NCBI GenBank assembly: GCA_036262055.1
Contig: DATAJP010000002.1
Span: 330,177-394,176 of the forward strand
Reading direction: 5' to 3'
Source of the DNA: Ignavibacteria bacterium
GTDB taxonomy: Bacteria; Bacteroidota; Ignavibacteria; Tepidaquicellales; Tepidaquicellaceae
Length of the DNA: 64,000 nt
Below the pieces are notes generated by a model. That model saw nothing but the letters and a program-made list of their open reading frames with translations, was not told the origin of the DNA and did no database searches. Position numbers and translations under genes: made by a program. Numbering within the stretch: the stretch's first letter is position 1; each line of letters begins with the position of its first letter. Shown piece by piece: positions 42,043 through 50,864 of this stretch.

Positions 42043-42318
42043 ATGGCGAAGATAAACGTTACAATAATAGACGCGACGGGCAACAAGGAGCAGGAAGCGA
42101 CTCTGCCCGATGATGCCCCGATAAAAAGAATCATGGAAGTCTTGCTTCCGAAAATGAAAATGCCTCTTACAGGACCCGACGGCGAACCGCTCTCATATAA
42201 GTTTCATCACAAAGCATCAGGCAAACAGCTCAAAGATAATCAGACCCTCTCAGAAGCCGGGGTGAAGGAAGGCGATGTCCTCCGGCTTCACCCGGAGATT
42301 ACAGCAGGAAGTTTATAA
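42043..42318 (+). CDS. YukD/ubiquitin-like protein
   Basis: A 91-residue beta-grasp (ubiquitin-fold) protein. Segments read NVTIIDATGNKEQEATLPDD (first hairpin), IKRIMEVLLPKMKMP (helix), YKFHHKASGKQLKDNQTLSE and AGVKEGDVLRLHPEITAG. The order matches ubiquitin strands and helix, including the KQL.DNQTL block that parallels KQLEDGRTL of ubiquitin. The C-terminus ends ITAGSL rather than GG, so it would need trimming after Gly89 for E1 activation, or it works without conjugation. In related YukD/E1/RING clusters the Ubl is the likely modifier. It lies 40 bp upstream of the 42359 gene. Confidence 0.82.
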   Translation: MAKINVTIIDATGNKEQEATLPDDAPIKRIMEVLLPKMKMPLTGPDGEPLSYKFHHKASGKQLKDNQTLSEAGVKEGDVLRLHPEITAGSL

Positions 42319-42358
42319 AACAACATAACATTATTTATAAAAAATAAATAAAGTTCAT

Positions 42359-43264
42359 ATGAAAAATAACTTCAGGTTTATCATCGTTTATATTTTTTTA
42401 CTTGCTTTAGTCTTCCCATACGGGCAGGTTTCCGCACAAACCACACCGCTAACAATAAAAGTTGTGGGATTTGATGTAAACAATAACTCCGAGCCAATAT
42501 CAGGTGCAACAGTAACACTCAATGGAGCCGGATTTCTCCAAACCGGAGTTGAAGGAATTTTAATATACGACCATAATTATAAAAAAGATCAGGTAATAAC
42601 AATAGCGGTAGATGCTAAAGGATATTTACCAAAATCAGTTACAATTACCGGTGAGACCTCTGAAGTAACCATTGCTCTTGAAAAGAAGCAAGCAAATGAC
42701 ATACCTCTTATAGTTCAGGTTGTAGATAAAAATACAAAACCTCTGGCCGGCGCACGTATATATATAGAACAAAATACAATGGGGGTAACTACAGACAACA
42801 ACGGTGAAGGTTATATATTGCTGAACGTCAGCGACCTCAACAAAAAAATCACTGTGGAAGTATCTAAAGAAGGATATAAAACAGCATTCTCTACAATCCC
42901 GAGTGAACTATTACAACCATCACAGGAGGCGCGCTTATATACAGTTTTTCTTGTGAAAAAAAGAGATTTAGTTGGTTTATCAGGAACGTGGAAATCAGGA
43001 TGGGGTGATGTAACTTTAAATATTACAGACGCTTCAGTTACCGGTTCATGGAAACAAGACAGCGAGAAAACAGGGCAGATAACGGAGGGTTCATTCGATG
43101 AAGATACCGGCGTTATGAGATTCAAATACAGCCAGCCCTGGAATAATGCAACCGGCACAACGGAATTTACATTATTCGAATCAGATACAGAATATACTTT
43201 CAGCGGAACATGGCAGCATGACGGCGGTGGAGGCGGGACATGGACTCTGACAAAAGCAAGATAA
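42359..43264 (+). CDS. Secreted protein with two carboxypeptidase-like domains
   Basis: A 301-residue exported protein in the Ubl cluster. A signal peptide (MKNNFRFIIVYIFLLALVFP) precedes two CarboxypepD_reg/CNA-B-like sandwiches at ~30-110 (NSEPISGATVTLNGAGFLQT) and ~117-195 (TKPLAGARIYIEQNTMGVTT), then a ~95-residue beta-barrel-like domain (GLSGTWKSGWGDVTLNITDA .. FSGTWQHDGGGGGTWTLTKA). No enzymatic motif is seen. Being secreted, it is probably not a conjugation enzyme; it may be an accessory or an unrelated passenger between the Ubl and E1 genes. Confidence 0.75.
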   Translation: MKNNFRFIIVYIFLLALVFPYGQVSAQTTPLTIKVVGFDVNNNSEPISGATVTLNGAGFLQTGVEGILIYDHNYKKDQVITIAVDAKGYLPKSVTITGETSEVTIALEKKQANDIPLIVQVVDKNTKPLAGARIYIEQNTMGVTTDNNGEGYILLNVSDLNKKITVEVSKEGYKTAFSTIPSELLQPSQEARLYTVFLVKKRDLVGLSGTWKSGWGDVTLNITDASVTGSWKQDSEKTGQITEGSFDEDTGVMRFKYSQPWNNATGTTEFTLFESDTEYTFSGTWQHDGGGGGTWTLTKAR

Positions 43265-43304
43265 TATAAAAATTAAGTATTAACAAACTTCTTATAAAAA
43301 CCAA

Positions 43305-43324
43305 GAGTATTAAAATACTCTTGC
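43305..43324. repeat. Short hairpin AAGAGTATT/AATACTCTT
   Basis: Perfect 9-bp stem with a 2-nt loop, in the 155-bp gap before the E1 gene. No T-tract, so not a clear terminator. Confidence 0.5.
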
Positions 43325-43419
43325 CAACTTCACCTCTTTTTAACACTTCAATTAAAGTAATTTCAAATTAATTTATCGTTAATTTGTGTAATTCGTGAAA
43401 TTAGTGGGTAAAATTTCTT

Positions 43420-44577
43420 ATGAAAATCGACGTTGATAATAAATATTCACGCTTTGAGTTAATTTCCTGGTGGGATCAAAGCATTCTCAAGAACGCAAAA
43501 ATTCTTGTAGTCGGATGCGGTGCGCTCGGAAATGAAATAGTGAAGAATCTTGCAATGCTCGGCGTTGGAAATATTTTTGTAGTCGATATGGATAAAGTCG
43601 AGAAATCGAATCTCACACGAAGCGTTTTGTTCCGTGAAGAAGACGAAGGAAAATACAAAGCCGAAATCATTGCAAAGCGCGCAAAGGAAATCAACAAAGA
43701 TGTAAACGTAAAATATTACGCAGTAAATATTTTTAATCTCGGGCTCGGTGTGTTCAAGGAAATGGATTTGGTAATCTGCGGGCTTGATAACCGCGAGGCA
43801 AGATTGTTCGTTAATCAATCATGCAGAAAAGCAAACAAAGTCTGGATTGACGGAGCAATCGAAGTGCTCACAGGAGTCGCAAGGGTTTTTTATCCCGAAA
43901 ATTCTCCGTGCTATGAATGCACAATGAGTGAAATTGATTATCAGCTTCTCAATAAAAGAAAATCCTGTCTGCTTCTTGGTATCGAAGACATCGAGCAAGG
44001 AAAAATTCCGACAACGCCGACTATCTCGTCAATCATTGCAGCAATTGAAGTTCAGGAAGCTGTGAAAGTACTGCACGGGTTTGATCAAAGCAGTATTCTC
44101 ATCGGTAAAGGATTTATATACAACGGAATCTCGAATGACTCGTATATAGTAGAGTATCAGGAAAAAGAAGACTGCGCTTCGCATTATAATTTTAAGAATT
44201 TTCATAAGTTTGACGCAAAGTTCAGCGAAGCAAAGATAAAAGATATTTTTGATTTCGGATGCAAACATTTTAATACAGAAAAATTCGAATTAATGTTTAA
44301 CAATGAAGTTGTATATGAATTATTCGACACGCAATCCGATTTGAAGAAAAAAATCTTCGCAAATATGAATACGATGAAAATCGATGACATAAAAGTTGAC
44401 GATAAGATTCTAAAAATGAAATTATTTCATTCGGTTTACAACAAGAGCGAGCTGTATGATTACATAAAAGATAAAACTTTGAAGGAGCTTAACATTCCTG
44501 TTAATGACATTCTAACTCTTGCAACGGGAAAAGAAGACTTGCATATTGAATTTTTACCTGAGGAAATTTTCATTTAA
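43420..44577 (+). CDS. ThiF/E1-like ubiquitin-activating enzyme
   Basis: A 385-residue E1-type adenylyltransferase. The Rossmann site GCGALGNEIVKNLAMLGVG (G32xGxxG37) is followed by VVDMDKVEKSNLTRSVLF with the conserved D56, N64 and R67, GLDNREAR at 121-128, and GKIPTTPTISSIIAAIEVQE at 194-213. C164-x2-C167 is one zinc pair. C183 in KRKSCLLL is the candidate thioester cysteine. Residues ~240-385 form an additional C-terminal domain not present in MoeB/ThiF; the central part may be beta-rich. It would adenylate the Ubl C-terminus. Its stop is 2 bp before the RING gene. Confidence 0.92.
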   Translation: MKIDVDNKYSRFELISWWDQSILKNAKILVVGCGALGNEIVKNLAMLGVGNIFVVDMDKVEKSNLTRSVLFREEDEGKYKAEIIAKRAKEINKDVNVKYYAVNIFNLGLGVFKEMDLVICGLDNREARLFVNQSCRKANKVWIDGAIEVLTGVARVFYPENSPCYECTMSEIDYQLLNKRKSCLLLGIEDIEQGKIPTTPTISSIIAAIEVQEAVKVLHGFDQSSILIGKGFIYNGISNDSYIVEYQEKEDCASHYNFKNFHKFDAKFSEAKIKDIFDFGCKHFNTEKFELMFNNEVVYELFDTQSDLKKKIFANMNTMKIDDIKVDDKILKMKLFHSVYNKSELYDYIKDKTLKELNIPVNDILTLATGKEDLHIEFLPEEIFI

Positions 44578-44579
44578 AC

Positions 44580-45491
44580 CTGAAAACACAAACCTGTCCA
44601 TATTGCCATAGTTCAATCAAGCCCGGTGCTGATATTATTAAATGTCCCGTGTGCGAAACTCCGCATCACAAAGAATGCTGGGAGGAAAACAAAGGATGCA
44701 CAACTTACGGATGCGAAGAAAATCCTGAAGTAAAAAAACAAAAACAGGAAAACCTCGATATTGCAAACGAAGTACCCCGCGGTGTAATCCCCCCAATCAA
44801 CACAATTGAACCAATCCAGCCAGTTAACGAAACACAAAATATTCCCGGCGCAGGAATACCCGGTTTTGAAGGAATGATTCCCTGTTCCGAATGCGGACAG
44901 CTTGTTGATGCAAATTCATCATATTGCAAATTCTGTGGACATAACATCATCCTCAAATCCAGCGAAGAAGACCGTCAAAAGTTTAATGAACAAGTTGAGA
45001 CTGCTTATAAACAAAAAGCATCGTTCCATAAAAAAAGAATTTTTTTCCTTTTTGCTTCAATTTTTCTTTTATTCATACTTATTATATACGGAATCTATAA
45101 AGTCTATAATTACTTTGACCAAAACATAACCTCAGATGAATATGCAATAGCAAAAACACTCGATAACTGGGAAGCGGCATGGGAAAATGAAAACTTAAAC
45201 GAGTATTCAAAATATCTTACGGCAGATTATGGATATTACGGAAGCGATAATAAAAAAATTGATAAGGAAACTCGTCTAAAGCGCATCGATTATACCTTCG
45301 ATAGATATAATTATATTAACATCAATATTGACAGCTTGAAATATCAAAAGATAAATGACAATCCTGTTGAGTATAAAGTAACTTTTTATGAAAAATATAA
45401 TTCGGATAAATTTAAATCCGACGGACAAAAAACTTTATACATGCGGAAAGAAAATGATGAATGGAAAATCTACAGAGAAGAGTTTAAATAA
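44580..45491 (+). CDS. Membrane-anchored prokaryotic RING protein, NTF2-like C-term
   Basis: A 303-residue protein if begun at the CTG at 44580, 2 bp after the E1 stop; a GTG at 44649 would remove the first zinc ligands. Residues 6-45 are a Prok-RING finger: CPYCHSSIKPGADIIKCPVC then HHKECW and GCTTYGC. A second zinc ribbon follows at 102-119 (CSEC..CKFC). One membrane helix lies at ~154-174 (IFFLFASIFLLFILIIYG) after a KKR, so the RING faces the cytosol. Residues ~188-303 form an NTF2/SnoaL-like domain outside. Potential E3 for the Ubl above. The start codon is inferred. Confidence 0.85.
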   Translation: MKTQTCPYCHSSIKPGADIIKCPVCETPHHKECWEENKGCTTYGCEENPEVKKQKQENLDIANEVPRGVIPPINTIEPIQPVNETQNIPGAGIPGFEGMIPCSECGQLVDANSSYCKFCGHNIILKSSEEDRQKFNEQVETAYKQKASFHKKRIFFLFASIFLLFILIIYGIYKVYNYFDQNITSDEYAIAKTLDNWEAAWENENLNEYSKYLTADYGYYGSDNKKIDKETRLKRIDYTFDRYNYININIDSLKYQKINDNPVEYKVTFYEKYNSDKFKSDGQKTLYMRKENDEWKIYREEFK

Positions 45492-45499
45492 CCCCCTTT

Positions 45500-45527
45500 G
45501 TCATTCTGAGCGAAGCGAAGAATCCCC
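45500..45527. repeat. Dispersed repeat B
   Basis: GTCATTCTGAGC then GAAGCGAAGAATCCCC, directly downstream of the RING gene. Following text (45528-45600) holds further decayed repeat words such as AAAGGGTACCCCTTCG. Confidence 0.85.
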
Positions 45528-45605
45528 TTCATATTGGTAATGGGATGACCTAAAGGGTACCCCTTCGTCGCTAAAGCTCCTCAGAAAGACACAAGCTTAA
45601 ATCAT

Positions 45606-46577
45606 TTAGCTAAAGAAAAAATAAGCTACCAGCAAACCAATAATCAACGTCAATCCAAATTGAATATTCAACTGCGCTGTCATAATTGTATGCTTTGAGC
45701 CGTATTCAAATCTCGCCTGCGGCTCATCGGGAATGCCGCTAATCATTGTCATGAGTTTCCATGCCGCCGGGAAAGTAATAAGCGCAAGCAAAGCAAACGG
45801 AGAAATTCTTCCGATGGCAACAAAAATAATCAAAGAAACATAAGCGCCAATCAGTAAAGCCCAGTATAATTTAATCGATAAATCCTGACCGATAAGTATT
45901 GGTAGAGTCTTAACACCGAATTTTCCATCGAAGTTAATATCGCGGATATTATTCGAGTGAAGTATTGCGTCAATCAATAATCCAAGCGGAAGCGAATAAA
46001 GAATAGGTCCCCATGCGAACTGTCCTGTCTGAACTATGTAAGCGCCGAGAGTCATTCCGACACCGAAAGAAAATATCACTTGCAAATCACCAAGCGCTTT
46101 ATATTTTAACGCAACAGGGGCAGCAGTATAAAAAATCGCCGATAAAAATCCGAAAGCTGTCAGATATAATATCCATGGACCGACCTGAGTATAAAGATAA
46201 ATGCCGATTAAAGTTGCAACGGATATGGAAATGAACGCAACCATTTTCATAAATTTCAAATCAGCTATTCCCATCGAAAGCACCATCGAGCCTCCGTGAG
46301 GAATTCCGGTTTTTTCATCCGCCTTATCGATTCCTTTTTTGAAGTCATAAATGTCATTAACAACATTCGTGCCGACTTGAATAAGCACTCCACCGATTAA
46401 TGTCAGAATGAAATTGAAAAAATTAAATCTTCCTCCGACAACGGGAAGCGCAAGTACCGAACCGAAAATTATCGGAATGACTGATGCAGGAAAGGAATAA
46501 GCACGTGATGCCATAATTGCCTTCTGCATTGTGTTCATCGGTTTGGCTTGCTCTGGTTTATTTGTTTGTTCGCTCAT
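45606..46577 (-). CDS. menA: UbiA prenyltransferase, MenA-like
   Basis: A 323-residue membrane prenyltransferase with about eight helices. It has the first Asp-rich motif in QVGTNVVNDIYDFKKGIDKA and a second around ILHSNNIRDINFDGKFGVKT, as in MenA. The reaction is attachment of a polyprenyl chain to 1,4-dihydroxy-2-naphthoate, giving demethylmenaquinone for anaerobic or aerobic respiration. The GG.MVLSMGI motif after the first site fits. Other men genes are not in the window, so MenA is assigned by motif rather than context. The first ~10 residues are hydrophilic. Confidence 0.85.
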   Translation of the reverse strand: MSEQTNKPEQAKPMNTMQKAIMASRAYSFPASVIPIIFGSVLALPVVGGRFNFFNFILTLIGGVLIQVGTNVVNDIYDFKKGIDKADEKTGIPHGGSMVLSMGIADLKFMKMVAFISISVATLIGIYLYTQVGPWILYLTAFGFLSAIFYTAAPVALKYKALGDLQVIFSFGVGMTLGAYIVQTGQFAWGPILYSLPLGLLIDAILHSNNIRDINFDGKFGVKTLPILIGQDLSIKLYWALLIGAYVSLIIFVAIGRISPFALLALITFPAAWKLMTMISGIPDEPQARFEYGSKHTIMTAQLNIQFGLTLIIGLLVAYFFFS

Positions 46578-46598
46578 AAATTATTTATGTTATAAAAT

Positions 46599-47102
46599 TT
46601 ATTCTATGTCCGTTGTTATCCAGCAGTCACCCGTGTGTAGCCCAGGATTAGATGACATTTTCATAAATAAAAACAACTGCATTTTGTAACCTGTAAGCCA
46701 CTTGATGCTTGTCTCGGTAATCGCCATTCCCATCGGAAACTCTTCCCTCCAGGGAACCATAACAATTTTTTCTTCAAGCATTTTGATGTCAACTTTTTCC
46801 ATCAGGCTTTGAATCTTCACCCATTGCTCGTCCATCTTTTGCAAAAAATTTTCCGGTGTTACTTTGCCACTGTCCTTGCTATACTTAGAATACATTTCAA
46901 TCTGCGTCTCGAGTGTTCCATTTACATAAAAATCAATCGGCGATACCGCAACCCAGCTCAGGTATTGCAGAAGCTCCAAAATGCTTCGCGTATTTTCAAA
47001 AGGTTTATAGTCATATGAACCGGCAGGAAGCAAAGTAAACAATCTTTTGCAGACGTTTATTTCTCTCTCAATTGCAGTTAAAATTGTGGCTTTGAAATCC
47101 AT
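46599..47102 (-). CDS. DinB-like four-helix protein
   Basis: Start chosen at ATG 47102 (MDFKATILTAIERE), which gives 167 residues; the ATG at 47159 adds 19 residues of weak character. The helices (ATILTAIEREINVCKRLFTL, TRSILELLQYLSWVAVSPID, GMAITETSIKWLTGYKMQLF) resemble the DinB/YfiT metal-binding four-helix superfamily, although I do not find the full His triad. The function of the family varies (hydrolases, thiol transferases). It is followed by menA 21 bp further on the same strand, so the two may be co-transcribed. Confidence 0.5.
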   Translation of the reverse strand: MDFKATILTAIEREINVCKRLFTLLPAGSYDYKPFENTRSILELLQYLSWVAVSPIDFYVNGTLETQIEMYSKYSKDSGKVTPENFLQKMDEQWVKIQSLMEKVDIKMLEEKIVMVPWREEFPMGMAITETSIKWLTGYKMQLFLFMKMSSNPGLHTGDCWITTDIE

Positions 47103-47251
47103 TCGTATGTTTAAAAATAAGCAGTTTTCAGACAATATGTAATTTAAAAATCTTGTCATTCTAACAAAATTTTAAATCCTATGATTACACTGAATTTTAC
47201 TGAAACTTATTGTAAATTATTAAGTTATATTAGTAATTAAGGGTTTTTATC

Positions 47252-50200
47252 GTGTCAACACTTCAGTTAACCGCACAGAACACATACAACGAGATTACTT
47301 CACGGCTCTCGGCAATCAGCCGCAAAGAATCGCTTTATGTTTTTGCAAATAATTTCCTCCGACTGCTCATTTTTTCTGCTTCGCTTTTATTCGTAATTCT
47401 TGTTCTTGAATCCATTTTCAGCTTCAACTCTACAATAAGAAAAGTTTTGTTTTTTGGATTCATTGCTGTCTCAATCGGCTCTCTTGGAATAATTCTGTTT
47501 AATTTCTTCAAATCATTTTTTCAGAACATTAACTCAGTTGCTTATGCAAATAAGCTCGGGAAGTATTATCCCGACATAAAAGACAAGCTTTCAAATTCTT
47601 TGTTCTTGTATGATAAAGCCGGAGCGATAAAATCTAACTCTGATGAATTGATTTTTGAAAACTTACTTCAGGTTAATGACAACATAAAAAACAAAAATCT
47701 TGCTTCGTTCATAAATTATAAATCGTTACGGAATAAGTTTTTTGTTCTGTTAAGCGTCGGAGTAATTTATGTTTTATCGTTTGCATTTTTTGGAAACGAC
47801 CTGAATGCCGCTTATTTCAGATTGGTGAATTACCAGTATAGCTTCATTAACAACGAATACGGAATTTATTTTGAAGTAACTCCCGGCAGCGTTGAAATCG
47901 TTAAAGGCGGTGAAGCGGAAATAAAAGTTACACTAAAGTCCAACAAACCCGATTTAAAAGTTGAAGAAATAAACCTAACCTTAATCGAGAAATTTGCTGA
48001 CGGAACCGAAGTCGAAAAAGAGAAACGAACTTTAACAAGCTCGGGGAATAATGTTTATTACACCAAGATTGAAAACATAAACAACCCGCTGACTTACTTT
48101 GTAAGTCTTGAAGATATAAATTCTTCAAAATACTTTATTTCAGTTTCTGATTATCCTGTTGTAAAAAAATTCTTTGTTACCATTACACCTCCGGCGGTTT
48201 CAGGACTTCCCCAAAAGAAATTAAACGAAAACGAAGGCAACATAATCTGTCCCGAAGGAAGCCAAATCAGTTTTTATCTTGAATCAAATAAAGAACTTTC
48301 CCAGGCAGGCATTACTTTCAACGGGCAGTTCATTTCATTTAACACAAACGGCGATAAAGCAAACGGCTCCATAACCGCATCACAGAACGGGAAATATAAA
48401 TTTACTTTAAAAGACATCAACGGCACAGACGGAAAAAATGCAACAGAGTATAACATCACCGTCAACTCAAATCAGCCGCCGACAGTTACGATAATTGAAC
48501 CGCAGGAAGTCAATTATACAATCAAAGCACAATCCGAGCTTTTACTTCGCGCAAGGATTTCTGATGACTACGGGTTTTCATCTTTGAAATTGAACTACGC
48601 AATCTCGAACAACAACTCAACTGCTGCACCAAAGTTTACTTCGTTTAACATTCCCGTAACAAACCTCAACGCAACTGCTGTTGAAGTTCCTTATATATGG
48701 AATTTTCCAAAGCCCGGAAAAAATCAGAGAGTTGAGTATTATCTCGAAGTTACCGACAACACCGGAAAAACCGGCAAGAGCGAACTGCGAACTTTGAGTT
48801 ATTTCTCCGCATCGGACTTGCTCAAAGAAACAGAAAAGCTTACAAGTGAAATCAAAGCTGATTTAAACTCAATAGTTAAGAGCATGTCCGACATGAGTCA
48901 GCAGTCACAGCAGTCACGCAACCTGATGAAAACGAATGAAGAACTTGGTTTAAATGATCCTAATCAAAAACAGCAAATCCAGGAAAAAGTCGAAAATCTT
49001 CAGAACACTTTGCAGGATGCGCAAAATAAAATAGAACAAAGTTTGAACGAGCTTCAAAAAACCAACATGCTCAATGATAAAACACTGGAGCAATATATGA
49101 AGCTTCAGGAATTGTTTAACAAGATTAACACTCCCGAGCTTCAGGATATGCTTAAAAAAATTCAGGATGCCTTAAAGAAAAATAATCCTCAGGAACTCCG
49201 CGATGCGATGAAGAATTTTAACTTCGATGAAGAAATGTTCAAGAAAAACATGGAAAAGCTGATGGACTTAATGAAAAAAATCGAGAGCATGCAAAAACTC
49301 GGGGAACTTACCCAAAAGCTTGATGACATAACTAAACAACAAGATGAATTAAAAAAAGAAACTGAGAACGCTAATCAAAACGACCCGCAAAAATTATCTG
49401 AGTTAGCTAATAAGCAGCAGGACATAAAACAGCAAACAAACGATTTTAAACAAAAACTGCAGGAAGCTGTTGACCAGATGAAAGACCTGCAGAAACGCGG
49501 CAATGATGATATGAATCCAAAAAAGTTTGAAGATTTGCTGAATAAAATGAATAAGAAAAATACCGAGAACAAAATGCAGAAATCAAGCGAGCAGATGCAG
49601 AACGATAAAAACCAATCAGAAGAAACTCAGGAAGAAATTATGCAAGATCTGAATGAAATGAATGAAGAAATGCAGCAATCTTTAGACGAAATGCTTGACA
49701 CACAGGATATGTCTCAGAAGATGATGGATAAAATGAAAGACATAAAAAGCAATCTTGAAGAGCTTAGCAAAAAACAGCAGGAGCTTAAAGAAAAAACTCA
49801 GGAACTTGGCAATAATGATAAACAAAATTTTCAGAGTAAATCCAAAGACCAGTCAGGTCTTCAAAAAGATTTATCGCAGAACATAGATGACCTTATGGGG
49901 ATGTCGAAAGACGGATTTCAGATGAGTCCGGAGCTTGGCAAAGAGCTCGGCAATTCTTATAATAAGATGGATAAAGCATCCGAAGATTTACAGAACAGCA
50001 AAAAGAGTGATGCAGTTGGTAATCAGGGTAAAGCAAAAGAATCCTTGGATAACGCTGCAAAGATGCTTGGTGATATGCTTTCTGAAATGCAGCAGAGCAT
50101 GAGCGGGAAAAGCGGTAAAGATGGGAAATCAGGCAATGGAAAAATGAACCAGCTAATGCAGCAGCTTGCAAATGTGATTGCGCAGCAGCAGGGGCTTGCA

Positions 50201-50767
50201 GGTCAGATGGGACAATTTGGTCAGAACGGCAAAGACAGCAAAGAAGGACAAAACGGAAAAAACGGTAAGGATGGAAAATCAGGAAAAGATGGTTACAGTC
50301 AGGAACAATTACAGCAAATTGATAAGCTGAGAATGGAGCAGCAGCAAATAGAGAAATCCATGGAGCAGCTTCAGAGAGAATTTGAAGAAGAAAAACAGCG
50401 CTCAGGTGAAAAGCTTCTCGGCGACATGAATGAAATGAGAAAAGAAATGAATGAAATTATCAAGCAGATGTCAGAATATAAAATTGATGACCAGTTAATC
50501 GAAAAGCAAAACCGCATTCTTTCCAGAATGCTCGATGCTCAGCTTTCGCAAAGAGAAAAAGATTTCGAACAAAAACGCGAGTCAAAACCCGGCAATAACG
50601 TAGTTCGCAATACTCCTCCCGAAATTATTTTAAGCGGTCCGAACTCATTCAATGCCTTAAAAGAGGAGTTCCTGAAAATCCAAAAAAACGGCTATAATGA
50701 GGATTATGAACTGCTTATATCCAAATACCTCCTGCAATTAAAGCAATCCGGTTATATTGATAATTGA
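47252..50767 (+). CDS. Giant DUF4175-type membrane/coiled-coil protein
   Basis: A 1171-residue protein starting with GTG at 47252. It has two or three N-terminal helices (FANNFLRLLIFSASLLFVIL, FGFIAVSIGSLGIILFNFF, NKFFVLLSVGVIYVLSFAFF), a beta-rich middle (~200-510), and a very long Gln/Met/Lys-rich coiled coil (~520-1130). Within it are Gly-rich runs such as SGKSGKDGKSGNGK (~949) and GQNGKNGKDGKSGKDG (~1000). This is the layout of DUF4175-annotated proteins found in Bacteroidota and alphaproteobacteria. No enzyme motif is seen; a structural envelope role is plausible. It is expressed alone. Confidence 0.7.
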   Translation: MSTLQLTAQNTYNEITSRLSAISRKESLYVFANNFLRLLIFSASLLFVILVLESIFSFNSTIRKVLFFGFIAVSIGSLGIILFNFFKSFFQNINSVAYANKLGKYYPDIKDKLSNSLFLYDKAGAIKSNSDELIFENLLQVNDNIKNKNLASFINYKSLRNKFFVLLSVGVIYVLSFAFFGNDLNAAYFRLVNYQYSFINNEYGIYFEVTPGSVEIVKGGEAEIKVTLKSNKPDLKVEEINLTLIEKFADGTEVEKEKRTLTSSGNNVYYTKIENINNPLTYFVSLEDINSSKYFISVSDYPVVKKFFVTITPPAVSGLPQKKLNENEGNIICPEGSQISFYLESNKELSQAGITFNGQFISFNTNGDKANGSITASQNGKYKFTLKDINGTDGKNATEYNITVNSNQPPTVTIIEPQEVNYTIKAQSELLLRARISDDYGFSSLKLNYAISNNNSTAAPKFTSFNIPVTNLNATAVEVPYIWNFPKPGKNQRVEYYLEVTDNTGKTGKSELRTLSYFSASDLLKETEKLTSEIKADLNSIVKSMSDMSQQSQQSRNLMKTNEELGLNDPNQKQQIQEKVENLQNTLQDAQNKIEQSLNELQKTNMLNDKTLEQYMKLQELFNKINTPELQDMLKKIQDALKKNNPQELRDAMKNFNFDEEMFKKNMEKLMDLMKKIESMQKLGELTQKLDDITKQQDELKKETENANQNDPQKLSELANKQQDIKQQTNDFKQKLQEAVDQMKDLQKRGNDDMNPKKFEDLLNKMNKKNTENKMQKSSEQMQNDKNQSEETQEEIMQDLNEMNEEMQQSLDEMLDTQDMSQKMMDKMKDIKSNLEELSKKQQELKEKTQELGNNDKQNFQSKSKDQSGLQKDLSQNIDDLMGMSKDGFQMSPELGKELGNSYNKMDKASEDLQNSKKSDAVGNQGKAKESLDNAAKMLGDMLSEMQQSMSGKSGKDGKSGNGKMNQLMQQLANVIAQQQGLAGQMGQFGQNGKDSKEGQNGKNGKDGKSGKDGYSQEQLQQIDKLRMEQQQIEKSMEQLQREFEEEKQRSGEKLLGDMNEMRKEMNEIIKQMSEYKIDDQLIEKQNRILSRMLDAQLSQREKDFEQKRESKPGNNVVRNTPPEIILSGPNSFNALKEEFLKIQKNGYNEDYELLISKYLLQLKQSGYIDN

Positions 50768-50864
50768 AACATTAATCCTTAATTTATGTTTAACATTATA
50801 GGATTAAATTCCGGGAAGAAATGGGAATCTTCCCTGCCGAAAATTCAGGCAAAACAAAAGTAAA

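Noticed and set aside
42359-43264. E2 or JAB peptidase of the Ubl cluster
   Set aside because: The protein has a signal peptide and beta-sandwich domains; no E2 cysteine motif or JAMM (HxH..D) motif is visible.
44649-45491. RING gene starting at GTG 44649
   Set aside because: This start removes three of the zinc ligands; the CTG at 44580 keeps the whole finger.
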